Source: Notamacropus eugenii
Lineage: Eukaryota > Chordata > Mammalia > Diprotodontia > Macropodidae
Length of the DNA stretch: 64,000 nucleotides
Reading direction: 5' to 3'
Assembly (NCBI RefSeq): GCF_028372415.1
Contig: NC_092872.1
Span: 9,926,001-9,990,000 of the forward strand
The notes under the pieces: generated by a model
What the model saw: the letters and a program-made list of their open reading frames with translations, nothing else
Database searches by the model: none
Told to the model about the DNA's origin: nothing
Translations under genes and position numbers: made by a program
Shown here: positions 20,501 through 38,099 of the stretch, in pieces
Position numbering within the stretch: the first letter of the stretch is position 1
Layout of the letters: every line of letters starts with the position of its first letter

Positions 20501-22105
20501 CATCCCTCCATATAGTCTGAAAGTGCTGTGGCCAAAACAACTCATGCCCTGCTGACCAGCTTGAATGTTCAAGCACCCTGCACTTTAGTCCGGTCCTTGG
20601 ACAACAAGCCAGTCTCTGGTCTGGCAGGGCTTGGACTCTACTGGCATACACTTCCAGAGGGTGGCATTGAGGTTCCATCAGGGTAAGAACTGGTCAATAA
20701 GCTTTGTAGATAGAGTAAACATCACACGTGCTTTGAAAAAAAAATCTTAAAACTGAAAAATCCAATACAGAAATTCCTAACCCTTCCCTCTCCCCTGGGT
20801 GTGCGAGACTGGTCTGGGAGCAACAAGCTGCACTGCACACGAAGTGACTTCTGTTAGAAAAACAGTGTGGACAATAATTTATGAAGATTGCCTGGTGAAC
20901 GAAGGGCAGTAATCACTGACCCTCTGCTCTGTTAAAAGTAATGAGAAACACAATCAGAATCAATCTGTGGATGAGGCAGCCTGAGGCGGGCGAGGGGGCT
21001 CTGCTCCACCCCAATAATGAACCCTCACTATCATCCTACAGCCAGATTCCCTGAAATGACTGAAGACAGGAAGAGAGAGCCTGGGCTTGCAGTCTGGGCC
21101 TCCCCTACCCCCTACAACCCAAAACCTTTCTCACAAAGTTGTCCCAAGTCTAACAGGACTTACTGGTTCGTTTAGTGAAGCAGGAAGGAGAGACTGGCCA
21201 GAGGGGAATGAAGGCAAGGTATGCTTTCAGATTCTAAGTCGTGAGTGAATGTACTACAACATATGTTAATAAGTTTCTCCCCCAGCAAAGGCAGAGAGGG
21301 TGTAGCAGGAAGCTAGTAATAATGGACCCAGCAACACTTCCTCTGTTCGAGTCACAAAGCCCAGAGAATCAACACCCTCAGAAAGGGAAAGAACTGGCAA
21401 ATGGGATGGCTTAATCACTGCCAGTGACAGTCCACATTCACTCCTCGCAAAATTATGACACATGAAGGGAATAAGGATTTCGTTAACAGCAGGCAACACC
21501 AGACTAACTGCTTTTCCTTTTTCTGGATCAAGGGAAGGAGAGACTTGGAACTGGTCAATGGGCTGTGTTCTGCTTCAGATCACAGCTGGACTGTCTTCGT
21601 TGACAAATGAATGCATTTTCTGGGAAGGACCTTGGTAAGATGGAGTGTTCAAACAGGTAACCAAGATGAAAACTCTCCGGTTTGTGCCATATGTTCTCAG
21701 TTGAAAGGACAGGGGCTCTTTGGGCTGAAAAAGACACTTATGGAGGACATGTTCTTTACAAGCATTTGAAGGGCTGTTAAACATAAGAGGGAAAAAAAGA
21801 CATTCTGCTCAACTCCAGAGAAACCACGGATAACATGGGTGAAAACTACAGGGGGTATATCCTTCTCGCTAGCAGCTGCTCCTCCAAAGTTACAGAAGAA
21901 GGCTCTGCCACAGCTGGAAAGGGCACTTGGGCTGGGATGCTGCAGAAGTCAGCCGCAGAAGGTTTTGGTTAATGAGAACACAAGCTTTGCAGTTTAGGGT
22001 GATGATAAGAAAGTGACTAAACCATCCATACTGGTCTGACTCAGAGACCTCACCTCAAGGCCTGGACCCCAAGGAAGTCAAAGCTAAGAAGACACCATGG
22101 TCCAA
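20500..22105. other. Intergenic sequence with nothing recognised
   Basis: No coding exon, RNA gene or clear repeat landmark was found. Short ORFs here have no recognisable content. Confidence 0.5.
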
Positions 22106-22109
22106 ACAA

Positions 22110-22340
22110 GTTATATACACTGAGATCACCACTTTCTGTGCAACCAAGTAACTGGAAACAAAATTAGATGGGGAATGGATAAGCGATGGTGGTCCAAGAA
22201 CGTGATAAAGTATTACCGCAACAGAAGAAATTCTGAGGATGAACACAGATGCATGGGGACATTTAAATGGACTAAAGCAGAGTGAAGCAAGTAGAACCAG
22301 GAAAATACACAGTGGATACATAAAGGTGTCTATGGGAAGA
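22110..22340 (+). mobile_element. L1 3' fragment
   Basis: Contains ggggaatggataagcgatgg, taaagtattaccgcaaca, and gcagagtgaagcaagtagaaccagg; typical of marsupial L1 just after ORF2. Confidence 0.7.
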
Positions 22341-23039
22341 ACACAGGTCCCAAAATGAAGCTGTGTAGTAAGTGACCAAATCCAGCGTGTAAGAGAAGGC
22401 TCCCCAGCCCCCGCTGCTCAGGTCTTTGCAAAGGCGGAGACTAGAGCACTGAATGTACGGTTCCTTCTTCTTGCATAAGGAAGGAAGGAGAAATGTATTT
22501 GAAGTGAAGATAAAAACAAAAGCTATTAAGATAATAAATGAGAAGAAAAAAATAAAGTAGATGCTTCACCTGTGGAGAATGTTCTCAAGTCTATACCTCT
22601 GATGAACAGGTTATCTTCAAGGAAGTCTAAATCTACCACTAAGAGTGGTGGTTCTAACAAATTCCTGAAAATTAAGGGATAAGGAAGAAATGTGGCAGCC
22701 TTTTACTTATTCAGGGCAGAAGCATGCCCCACGAACCTGTTCCATTAACATTACGTTAAGGAAAAAGGACATTATGAAGTTAGACCATAGAAACACAGTT
22801 CTAAATGGGCATGGCCAAAAATCACCCAAGAGTTTGATTACATTATTAACAAGTATTACCAAAACAACCACAGTCGGTGAAGTATTGTGAGAGTATGCCT
22901 GCAACAGTAAAGTCAAATCAGCTTTGGAAGTTTATCTTTCCATGCGATAGTAAAAATCTCCAGGTCTTTTGCTTAAAGCAATGATTAGTATAGAGAAATG
23001 TGCCAGGTACCTGGGCACCCATGATGGTACTGACAGGTC

Positions 23040-23200
23040 ACTGAAAAGGCATTTGTGACAAGAGAAAGGACACTGGGATTTATAGTCAAATGATTTGGGT
23101 TTTAATGCCAGTTGTTATTTACTGCCTTAGCTTTCTCCTCTAACTCAGATCACATGTAATAATCTCTTCCAACTCTAGATCCTATGGGAGTGGGGTTTGA
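23040..23200 (+). repeat. MIR, diverged
   Basis: aaatgatttgggttttaatg, aatctcttccaactctagat. It is the last clear repeat before the ARF1 3' end. Confidence 0.5.
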
Positions 23201-23651
23201 GGGCTAGGAAAGCAGCTTTCAGGTTGAATCTGACTTTCTATGTGTTAGCTAAACAATAACCTATTTCCCCATCAATAAACTGGAAATAATGCTACTAGCT
23301 GCCTTCCGAATCAAAGACCTTGAATTGGAAGAGAGCTTAGAGGCCATTGAGTTGAACTTTCATTCAAGCATTGCAGGACTCAAATGTTCTTTCCATTATG
23401 CCAAGCATTAGAGTAGACGTGACTATCACTGAGAGCTTTTGAGTTCTGTGGAAAAACCACTGCCATCATCAAAAAGTCCAGGAGCCTTTAATGGGGAGAG
23501 TAATTTGTGGCTGCCTATTAAGGTCCACAGACCAGCCTGCACCGACCAGATTGGCCTGGAGGGAAGTCTTCTGCTTAATTATTATTGTATAGTCATGAGG
23601 AACCCAGGTAGTATTAAGGTACCAAAAAACCCCCTGAAATAGTTCAGAGAT

Positions 23652-23657
23652 TTTATT
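23652..23657 (-). terminator. ARF1: ARF1 distal poly(A) signal AATAAA
   Basis: Plus-strand tttatt equals AATAAA on the transcript strand, in context TTAGAATAAAATCTC. It is the last strong hexamer before clearly intergenic sequence. Confidence 0.65.
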
Positions 23658-24006
23658 CTAATAGCTTTAATTACAGTGCTTGTTTGTCGAAATGAAAACT
23701 GAAAACAAGTATACAAAACAGTCGATTACTAATTGTGTATTGAAAGCAGTAAGAGTTTCCACAACACCAAACAAACCAGTTCTGAGTTTTTCCCGAGATA
23801 AAGTTTAACAGCTCCAGCTTCTTCAGTGTTTATCAAAATACAAAAGAAAAAAAAAAGTAAAGATCTTTTTTTCAGATGGCAAATCTGACCCTTGTAGTAA
23901 TGAGGGGTAGTAAAGGACATTTCACACATATACAGATAGGGGGATTGTTCCAAAATGGGACCGAATACTTCTAGAATGGAATGACTCCCCAAGCTCTCAT
24001 GCTCAA

Positions 24007-24012
24007 TTTATT
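24007..24012 (-). terminator. ARF1: Alternative ARF1 poly(A) signal AATAAA
   Basis: A second canonical hexamer on the transcript strand, about 1.1 kb after the stop codon. It could give a shorter 3' UTR isoform. No cleavage evidence is visible. Confidence 0.4.
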
Positions 24013-25122
24013 TTCTTTCAAAACCTAGACACCACACAGAAACACCTGGTGTCCCTGACTGTTTGTGAAATATCTCCAGCCAAGCTTTGGGGCTAACGCA
24101 GGCTGTGCTTACTGTGGAGAGGTTTCAAACAGAAGCACCACACACACACTTGACCAAAATTAAACGGCTGGTTTTTTTGTTGTCCAAATACATGAGAAAG
24201 CGCTTCTCAATATTTATAACCAGCCATAATTGTGTCCTTCCTAAGAGTTATTCAAGTGTGAATGGAGAACTAATCACAGCCTGACCTGAACTGCAAGGGG
24301 GAAAAAGTCTAGTTATAAACAGTTTATGATTGAAGATCTAATGCTCTCAATGTGCAGCCTGCTCTGAACCACAACCTCAAAGCTTTTTTTCCTAATAAGT
24401 ATCCATGTGAGCACAAATACAAGCACAAACTCTATGAAATACATAAAGATCCAAAGACATAGCATTACATGGATCTCTATTTTAACCATGCAAAATTGAT
24501 CACTTGTTTGATTTTTATCATCATTTCTCAAGTTTCAAAAGAGAAACTGCAGACAAATTTACAATGGTCTGGTATTCAAGTTGTTACTGCAAAACCTACA
24601 CTAAGCATATTTCTCTGTTCTGTGTGTTCAAGTGTTTTACTTGTCTTTTTTTTTTTTTTTACTATTTAAAAAAATACACTGAGTTCAGGTTAAAAACCAA
24701 CCACCAAAATGGATCTCAACACAGATCTCACAAGCCAGTAGGAGTAGTAGCATTCGGCTCTGCTGCTGCACGTTAACCCCCAGCAACCCAAGTGTCAATG
24801 TGCTTAAAATCCCTTCCCAGTACTAAACGGTGAGTTGATTTTTTTACAATAAAAAAAGCTGAGTAATATTGCATAGGAGTGCCAGAAACTGCCCCATTGG
24901 AAACAAAAACTATTTACATTAAATAAGAAACCTGTTTTCAGGCCTGTATTTGCCACATTTACAGCATGGTGCAATACATACTGTGACAAGGGGTAGGAAA
25001 AAACAGCTTCCGGCACTCAATACCACAAAGTAGCACAGTTTGCCACATGAGAGTAAAGCGAAGGGCGAATAGGAAGAAATAAGAGGGAGAGAAGGAAAGA
25101 GGGAGGAGGAATTTTTGTTGAT

Positions 25123-29217
<4,095 letters not shown>

Positions 29218-29394
29218 TTATATGAAAAAAAGACCCTTGTCCATCTATTATATAAAGGTAGCCAAATACAAATCAAAGGCAAAAAAGTAGTTGAGAAATG
29301 AGGCAAAGAACTAAGATAAAATGAAATGAAAAAAAAAAAAACCCAGAGGACAACTCCTGTGGAATTTTATTCCTCTAGCAACAAACCACTAGGA

Positions 29395-29515
29395 CTAAAT
29401 ATTCTCAAACTCTAGTTCTGCTGTTTTCTGCCTGTGTGACTTTGGAGATGTCACTTAATCTTTCCAGGCCTTAATTTCCTCAACTGTAAAACAAGGAAGC
29501 GGAGCTAAATTCTCT
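29395..29515 (+). repeat. MIR just upstream of the ARF1 start-codon exon
   Basis: ctgcctgtgtgactttggag, ccttaatttcctcaactgta. A second, antisense MIR-like piece (cacaggtaaagaactgaggc) is near 29685. Confidence 0.65.
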
Positions 29516-29879
29516 CTTCCAATTGCATATCTATCAATTTATGAATGAGTAAATTAAAGCCCAGACTTGGGAAATAACCTGCTACAATGAGTATTTGAGC
29601 AGGAACGAACCTAAGTTTCCTATACCCAAAGCCCACCATTCTTTCTCCTGTATCATGTTGTTCTAACACATGTGACTGATTTTCACAGGTAAAGAACTGA
29701 GGCAGACAAAGATTCAGTGTCTTGACCAAAGTTGCACAACTCGCTGAAGCCTCTGAGGCTGTATGAGCTAGTTTTCCAAACTTCTTCAGGTCTAGTACTC
29801 TGTGTTGGGCTGCCTAGTTACATTTTAAAAACAACACAAAATCTCACAAATTTCAACCTATTTCCCCCAACTGCTCTAC

Positions 29880-30070
29880 TGGGATCATGGGCCAGGGGAA
29901 AATAAGCTGGATTTCAGAGTCAAAAGACCTGAGTTTGAATCCCAGTTCTGCCACTGATTAACTTTATGACACTGAACAGCCACCGAGCCTCTCTGGTCTT
30001 CTATTTCTTCCCTGTAAAATGAGTGAGGTGATAGATGGCATAAGGTCCTTTCCAACACTCAATTTATTGT
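29880..30070 (+). repeat. MIR
   Basis: gacctgagtttgaatcccag, ttctgccactgattaacttt, ttcttccctgtaaaatgagt. Confidence 0.8.
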
Positions 30071-33000
30071 TTATGATCAAACAAAAGAAATTTCAACTCC
30101 AAACCCCTAGAAATAAAACTTTAAATGCGTCCAAGGGAGAAACTCTTACCACAACTATGTGAAAGAGAATGTAATCGCACTGTCACTGAGAAGCCTGGAG
30201 GCTCGAGTTTCTTGGAATTTAAATAATAGCTCAAATGGCTTGGCAGACATGAATTTAGCCCTTTTTCAAAAAATCATACACAGAAAGACAATCTGTATTA
30301 GTTGGAATATTTGTGAAATATCCTAAATTATAAGTTAGAGAAGAGTTGTCTGAATATTCCACCTGCCATGTGTGGTTATTCCAGCAACATCAGATTAGGC
30401 CCTAACAATGGTATCTACCAGGAGCCCATGAGGCCAGACTCATAAAATGAAGTAACAGTTTTAAGTAACAGAGAGATAACTCTTGCTATATATACAGATA
30501 CTAGTAACCACATACTGGTTTTGCACTCCTTGAATATATAGTCAAATATTATTTTACTTATATAGTATTGCTTTTTAAAGAGAATTTTTAGACATGCTAA
30601 ATGTCTGAGAACATTCCTGCTGGCTAAGAATAAAAAGTAAACAAACATTCAAATCAAAAGAAGTAGTAAGTTTTATTTGTAAAAACTATTTCACTACAAC
30701 AGAAAGCACTGTTGGAAAAACTACACTCTCAGGGGGGATAACTGTTCCTAGAAAAAAGTACAACAAATCTGCTTAAAATTTTTTAATGCTCCCACTTCCC
30801 CTGACTCCCCTCTAGTACTCTCCGGTAAGACCAAAAGAATTTTCCCTTCCCTTAAGGAGTTTTCAGTGAGCACTTTCACTTTTTGAAAACCTGTCCAGAA
30901 AAAGCTCAGAGCTTTATAAATTCAAACAAAAAATCACAAAAACACAGAAATAACCTCTTAGATTATCACCTCAGTTACCAGAGCAGAAACGCCTCCCTGA
31001 CAGCAAACTACAAATGTCTCTTCTGTTTTGTTTTAAAAAATTTTTTTAAGGGTGGGAGTGGGGAGATTCTACTATTTTCTGTCCAAGAAGCTGTTGCAAA
31101 TGTAAGCTCTTTTTTCCTTCATCAGCTTTCATCTCGGGAAAGCTCGCTCTTCATTTCCCTCTCTCAAACAAATAGATATCAATGGCCTATATCATGCAAG
31201 GTCCAGTGGAGGATAGGTACAAGAAGATAACAATCTCTTTCTAAAGTCTCTATGATGCTCTAGTGATATAAAAAACAATGAGAGCCAAAAGATTTAATGC
31301 AGTTTTCAGCAGTGAGACCACTTTTGGCTCAAATCCAAACTTGATGGTATAGGCCAACTTTCAATTTCTTCATTCTTTTTCTCTTTTCTAAAGAATCTAT
31401 CTTTCCCCAACTGTGTAATGATTCTCTGGAATGACCTCAATATCCTGCAAAACTGCAATCCTCCTTAGTACACACACCTCAAAGTACCCTGTGCCCCTGA
31501 GGACTGGAGGGCAGAGTACAGAGCTCTTCATCAAGCCTTCACTGAAGTACAGCGCCCAGGCCAGCCACAGCTTCCTTTCTAGATGGACCGTACTCTTCTT
31601 GCACTTCTCTGTTCTGCCCCCAGCCAAGCATCTTCCCCGAACTCCCCTAGGATTCGAATTTCCAGTGCCACTGTCTGGCACAGAGCTTAATAAATATCTA
31701 TTGACTGACTGGAAAAAGCATAACTGTTTCCTATTTCTAATGATTTCTAAAACTCTTCTCAACAGTATCACACATTAAAGCTTCCTCCAAGTCCCCTAGG
31801 GCTTACAGTTCTGCATGATACCCCACAGAGGCCAAATTGTTTAAACTTGAATGCTCAGTTTTGCTTGTTAAACATATGAGAACACTCCCTGCCAGGTCAA
31901 ATATGGTCTACACTGGCTTGGCAAGTTTCAATTTCAGTGAAAGGTATCATTAAACTCTACATACTCTTATGGGTCCCCTTGGATTTCACCTCATCACTCA
32001 GGCAGCTTGTTTCATGAACCTAGAGCACAAACCCATCATTCTGAGACACCTCCTATTTACCTCAGCTTCTTTCACTGCTGAGTAACACATGTACTTTCCC
32101 AAAAATTAGTGGTTAAGAACTTAATGCCTCTAATAGTTTCTTTTTTCTGGAGACACAGGAAACATTCCTAATTGAAAAATTATTAAAACTGTCCACATAT
32201 TCCTTCACCCTGTCCCAAATTGAAGATATCTTCCTGTGTTGACTAGTAATGACAAAAAGCTCATGCTGCTTGGGTTTCTGTTGCAGCTTATAATCTTTAT
32301 GGAAACTGATTATAGCATCATATGCACAAACATTACCCAATCTATCTTTTATACTTCAATATGCCTCCACTGCCAGTGCCAAATATTATTTTATCCATCT
32401 GGCAGGGAAATCCTATGGCATCTTCCTAACACTTTAAAAAGAAAAGAAAAAGAAATAAATTTTTTTCCCAGGAAAATAATTTGTAGTACTGTCCACGAAC
32501 ACACAAAATTTTCTCTTTCACGTCAACTAATACAACATGCTTTATTAGGAGAGAAAACATCCTACTTAACTACCTGCCTCAGGGTACTTCCCCGCCTCTC
32601 GCAGGTTCGGGCTTGTCTAGTGATGCTTAGCCCAGGTGCTGTTATTTCATCCTCTCCTTCACCATGATCAGATCTACATTACTGTGGAAACCGGTACTTC
32701 TAGTTCAATTTAATCATCCTATATATTAGTCAGGAGAGGAAACTCTCTGATTTTCCAAAGAGCCTCTCCCACGTGGACATCTGATGCCAGGCATCAAATG
32801 AAATTCTTTGGCAAAAGAGAATGGAAAAAGTCACAGAAAAAGCAGATTTGTGCAAAGTAATAACTGTTTTAACAAGGACCTAAAGTTCTGACTATTCTTT
32901 TTCACATTTGGGCAAGTTGATAGAAGAAAACAAATAAAGAAAACTTCCTTCTTGAGCAAATGCCCTTTTTATTAGCAGGAACTGTTCATGACTGGGGAGA

Positions 33001-33229
33001 GTTCTTTCAGGGGAAAAAAGGACAGGACAACTGAGATGGTAAAAGGGCTCAAGATCATATCAGAAGAATAGGTAAAAGGCAATGGGGAAGGTTAAACTAG
33101 AGTGGATAATAATTGCACTCACTTATCACATGGGGATATTGTAGAGAAAGCACTTTGCAGGCTGTGAAGCCCCCACCAACAAGTTATACTCTCAAGGGCT
33201 CTGATGTGGAATAAGGCAGGCAGGTTTAG

Positions 33230-33820
33230 CTGATGTAGTGGACTGGGCTAAACCTTGGAGTCAGGAAAGCCTCATTTTAAATCTTCCCTCAAAAATTCAG
33301 TAGCTGTGTGACCCTGGCCAAATCACTTAATTAACCTTTGCATTTATCTCGAGGCTTCACTCCTGGCTCTCCCAGGTGTCCTCTGCAAAGTCTCAGGAAC
33401 CTCTTCACCCTGGAAGGTGCCTCCACTTTTGGACCTCACACCCTGGAATTACCTTTCCATCTCTGGCCCCTCCCTTCTGACTGGATAACTCAGGAACCTA
33501 TTTAAGGACAGCCCTCTCCAGGTTGCATTGGGTACTCTCCTCGACTTTCTCTATAATGACTCTTCTCCTGGGTGTTATCTTTCCCCATTAGATAGCTAAG
33601 CTCCTTAAGAGCAGGGACTGGTCTTCATATTCTCAGTGTCCAGCACATAGTAAACCCTTAATAAAGCTTGATGTCGGACTCTCAATCTCAGTTCTTTCAT
33701 CAGTAAAATGGGGATAACAGTACCATTCTTCACAGAGTTATCTAGAATCAAATGAGATTAAGCACGTTAAGTACTCTGTAAACCTTAAAGCACTACAGAA
33801 ACTATAGTCAATAAGAATGC
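33230..33820 (+). repeat. MIR/SINE split by an L2 fragment
   Basis: Head part to 33355: ccttggagtcaggaaagcct, agctgtgtgaccctggccaa. Tail part from 33676: ttctttcatcagtaaaatgg, gataacagtaccattcttca, agcactacagaaactatagt. Confidence 0.7.
33355..33675 (+). mobile_element. L2-like 3' fragment inserted within a MIR
   Basis: tccccattagatagctaagc, ccttaagagcagggactggt, cagcacatagtaaaccctta, ataaagcttgatg. MIR head sequence lies just before it and MIR tail sequence just after. Confidence 0.7.
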
Positions 33821-35149
33821 TGATTCTATGTGCTGTCCTGGGGTGGGCGTGGGGGTAGGGGAGGAATGAGGAGAATATCTGAAATTCAAATTTTGTGGAG
33901 GTGAATGTTGAAAACTGAAAATATGTTTACATGGAAAAAAGGGAATTTATTGATTCTACTTGGTTCAAAGGGGAAGAATTAGGAACACTTTATGGAAATT
34001 GCAAAAAAAGCAGATTCTTGTCAAGGAGCAAGGGAAAAACTTCCTAACTTAAAGCCAATCCAAAGCTAACTTTTATTGGGTCTTTGTTAATTAACTAATT
34101 TAAGGAAATGTTCCAGATGGTATAGAAGGAATTCTCAGCCAGATATAGATTAGACTAGACAAAAGATTTTTAGCCCAGGGTCCATGAAATAGGTTTTTAA
34201 ATTTTTTTTGATTATGGCACCAGTGTTCCCTTTCATTTGCAAGTTTAGTCCATGGAAAATTGAAACACTTCAAATAATTTGACTTTTGGGAGAGAGAAAA
34301 GTCTGTGAAGGCTACCTTGTCTTCGTGGGTTCATACATCTCGATGCTGTATTTTGGTCTTTTGTGGTGACTTCACTTGAATAGATGAAATCTGACTTAAC
34401 AGGTTTTACCGCTGGGGAAAAAAGAGTATCTGTGACCTAAATAAACTTTTGACCTTTACCTGCAACCATCTGCTGTAATTATATCCTGTCTCTGAACAAA
34501 TCCTACAGCAGAGTTTTGTATGAGAGTTATGGGATGGGTGTGAGAAGCCCCTCCTAGCCACCACAAGCCCCAGAGATCCTATTTCTGATTATTACAGATT
34601 AACTGTCAACAAAGACATTCTGAACATTACATAAGAAAAAAATAGAGATAACTTAAAAGATTCATAATAGCCATTTCTATGATCAGAAAACTTCCAGAAT
34701 ATTCCAAATAGGCATCAATGTGCAATATTTTTACACGGCACTTTGATATACTCCAGTTAAGGACTGAAATGATGGCACTTTCATTTGATATTTCTCCTAA
34801 AATAGGCTAGCTTTTTTGTCACGAATACAACTAAGCGTAATTCTAAGATTCTACAGTTTGCAATTCATTTTTGCCAGCTACAGAAATACTGAAATTGACA
34901 TTTCAAAATTCACAAATGATTCTTATTCATATTATATTCCAGGACCTAGGACGCTAGGTCCTATATTCCAAGACCTTTGCACACTCAGCAAAATGAGCTC
35001 AAAAGAATGGGGGGCACTGGCAAGAACGGACATTCACTACATGGAACAACCGAACAACCACACAACACGCTAAATCCTGTGACAGATGGAATTCTACTAG
35101 AAACGTCCCCTGGCCAGTTCCTTCAACACTTTGGCCGGAATTTTTCACA

Positions 35150-35330
35150 CATCTGAAAATGGAGTCCAAAGTCCTGTTTTTGAACTCTCTGCTCCAACAG
35201 TTACTAGTTGTGTGACTATGGGAAACCACTTCTAGTCTTTTGAGGCTCAATTTCCTTACCTATTAAGATCAGAAGAGAAAGAGTTCTGGGAAAGGGCTCC
35301 GTTAACTTGAAAATGCTACACAAATATTAC
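35150..35330 (+). repeat. MIR
   Basis: gttactagttgtgtgactat, ctcaatttccttacctatta. Confidence 0.65.
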
Positions 35331-36144
35331 AACAGGGTTTTTCAGCATTATTGTAGGTCAAATGCTAACACTGCAAATTAAGATGGAGTGGCATTCCAGA
35401 GTATGCCTATATATTCAAATCAAGCAGATTAACAAATGAATGGGAAAAGTGTAAATTGATAATTTATGAAATTATGAAATGGAGGCAGATACACCTAATT
35501 CTCCAGGTTCTCACCAGAAAAGACATGATTATTAGTGGGAAAGAGAACTGTGATCACATTTTAATCACCACTGAGGGTGAGGGGAGAGGGGAGCACAGAG
35601 ACAAGCAGTGAACAGGATACAGAGGCAGGAGATATGGGGACAAGGAGAGGCAGAGAATGTTACTCATGTAACCATGGATTAAAGTTGGGAGCACTAGGTA
35701 GTATGGACCCGATGGAGATGGAAGAATGCTCAGGAGAGGATGGCAGAAATTAGGTCTCATTTTTATAGGGTTTTGGAGAGAAAAGACTAACTCCCATCTA
35801 TGTCCCATTAATTAACATATTCAAATCCTCTCAAAGTAGTCACTAAAACTTTCAAGTTAACTTGTCCATTATCACCGCAACATTATCTATACTTTTTGAT
35901 CTTCTGTGGATGTCTGCAATTTGTCCGAGATTTAGGTATAAGATCATAAACCTGACAGCAGACTAGATATATCTGATTCCACACATATTAATTACCAGGA
36001 TATGATTTTTTTTGGTTAATACATGGTACAATTTATAAATTATGCTCCCCTTTGTAATCTTATTTTCTGCTATTGCCTCTTACACTAGCTACTTTATAAA
36101 CTTACTACGGGGAAAGAGAGGTGGTCAGGGGGACAAGATAAAAT

Positions 36145-36345
36145 TTTAACACACAGAGTGGCTCAGCACTCATTTAAGACTCAGAGAGCTGGAAAGGACT
36201 TTTCGATGTCAACCTAGTCAGAACTATTCAATTTACAAGTGAGAAAGATTAAGCTGCCTTGCCCACAGTCAGACAGTAAAAGTTCTGAATCCAGGTTCTC
36301 TAACTGCAAATTCAGCATTGTGCCACATCACCAGTTCTTTCATTA
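36145..36345 (-). repeat. MIR, antisense
   Basis: gctgccttgcccacagtcag, tctgaatccaggttctctaa, agcattgtgccacatcacca. Confidence 0.65.
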
Positions 36346-38099
36346 CCTGAAGTTGCAGTTTGTTTGGGACAGGTGACTTGAAATCACCAAGGGCAAACTA
36401 AGTGCTTTCCTACTATCTCCTCACTTATCTTAGTTATCAACTTCCTCTGAGTCATTATTTGTTCAGTCCCTTCGAGTCCAAAAAGTCTTTTTGGCAAAGG
36501 AAAGAAAAAAATTGATGAATAGCTAATTCTAGTTTCACCATCAGTTATCATTATCCCTCCTCACTCCAAGCAGCATCTAATTCCTTCTTTAATCTTCCTA
36601 TTTCTCTAACATAACTTAAAAACAAAAAAGAAAAACCAGCCTGTGTCTTGTTATCCTTAGATTTCCTTACCAACTTCAGCCCAGGAGCTGTGAGGCCTCC
36701 TCATACTGTTCTTATACCATAAGAATTGTGCAAAGCTTTTGTAACATCTTTCAGTATCTTTTGTACATGCATTTTAAAATTTTTTAAATTGATCAATGAA
36801 TTCCCAGTGCACTGGTCTCTTTAAAAAAAGTCTTCTTTCTTCTTCCTCATCAGAACTGGGTTTTTTGTGTCTTCAGAATTTCATTGTGAAGGATTTTCTA
36901 TTCCTGCTTGTCTAATTAAATTCTGTAGAATTTTAGTCCAATTACTCCACCTACTCTTTCTCCAAACGCTTTGAAACCTGCTCTCCCCCAAATCCAGAGT
37001 ACATATCGGATTATGCTGAGCTTAACTCTCCTCTATCAAAAATTTAAAAAGGAATGGCCATTTCTCAAATTTTCCATCATTTCTAGCCCAGTAAGTCATT
37101 CTTTTTTGTTGGTGTAAATTATGTTGAAAATGGGATTTCTCTTTTTTAGTTCTGCTTTTATCTTTTTTGAAAAAGAAAATTATCTTGAAGGCAAATCAAG
37201 AAATGTATCAGTTGCTCTGCTTTTGGCAGAGGTACATCAAGTGTCCAAAAACATGAAGTCCCCTATTGCTACCATATTATGCTTTTGTGCCAAGCTTGTG
37301 ACGTTTTCCCAAGCTCTTCTTTAATTTCCTCCTTCTATCCAGGTGGTTTGTAGTATGCTCCAAATTCAAAATTGCTTCTGTTTGTACTTCCTCTTGATTT
37401 TCCACCCAAACAGTTGCTCCCTTCTGGTCTCCAGATTTCCTTGATTAGTATAACTTTTATTATACAGTACTACTCTATCCCCACCTCCATTTATTTACCA
37501 TGTTTCTTTTGACTGAAGTATAACTTTACTGATCCATATTCCAGACACAGGTTTTATCTCAAGTCTCAGCAGTACTTAATGTAAAATTTGCATAGGACCT
37601 CTTAGCTCATCTTTCTTAATACCCACACTGTATATATTTGTGTGCAGAAATCTGAGCTAATAGATTTTATTACTTATTCCTTTAAAAAAAAAATTGTCTC
37701 TGGTGAACTTCTGGGTATGTTGACTACTATTCTTGCTATGTTGTGGCCACTATACAGTAACTAAGGTGGATCTATATTAGTAGTTTCTCCCTTGGTATAT
37801 GTTCCTAGTAGAAATTACACAGAGAAAACCTGTTCTGATTTTGAGGGTTCATGTCACATCTTATTTCAAGGAAGGCAGGATAAGAAAATGCAAGTGGTAG
37901 TAGAAGAAATCACAAATGATACTGATGTCTCTAAAAGGTGAAGTAACTAGTGACCCAAAGGCCCACTGTCTCTCATCTTTAGAAAAATGATCAAATGTGT
38001 GTTTGATGGAAGGATGAGAAAGGAACAAAAGTATGTCTTTCAAACAGCTGTACATAACAGATCGTTTCTTTACAAATGACATTCAAATGACTAAAAATC

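Larger units (their letters stand above)
23637..25122 (-). other. ARF1: ARF1 3' UTR, about 1.5 kb
   Basis: Extends from the stop codon to the AATAAA near 23655. It includes a stretch at about 24826-24975 (minus strand: CTGTAAATGTGGCA, TTTAATGTAAATAGTTTTTG, CTATGCAATATTACTCAGC) that matches the human ARF1 3' UTR as I remember it. It also holds a T18-class homopolymer (+ strand) at about 24643-24660. The exact 3' end is inferred. Confidence 0.75.

Noticed and set aside
32236..32667. 143-codon + strand ORF in ARF1 intron 1
   Set aside because: No recognisable domain, no convincing splice sites, and AT-rich intronic composition.
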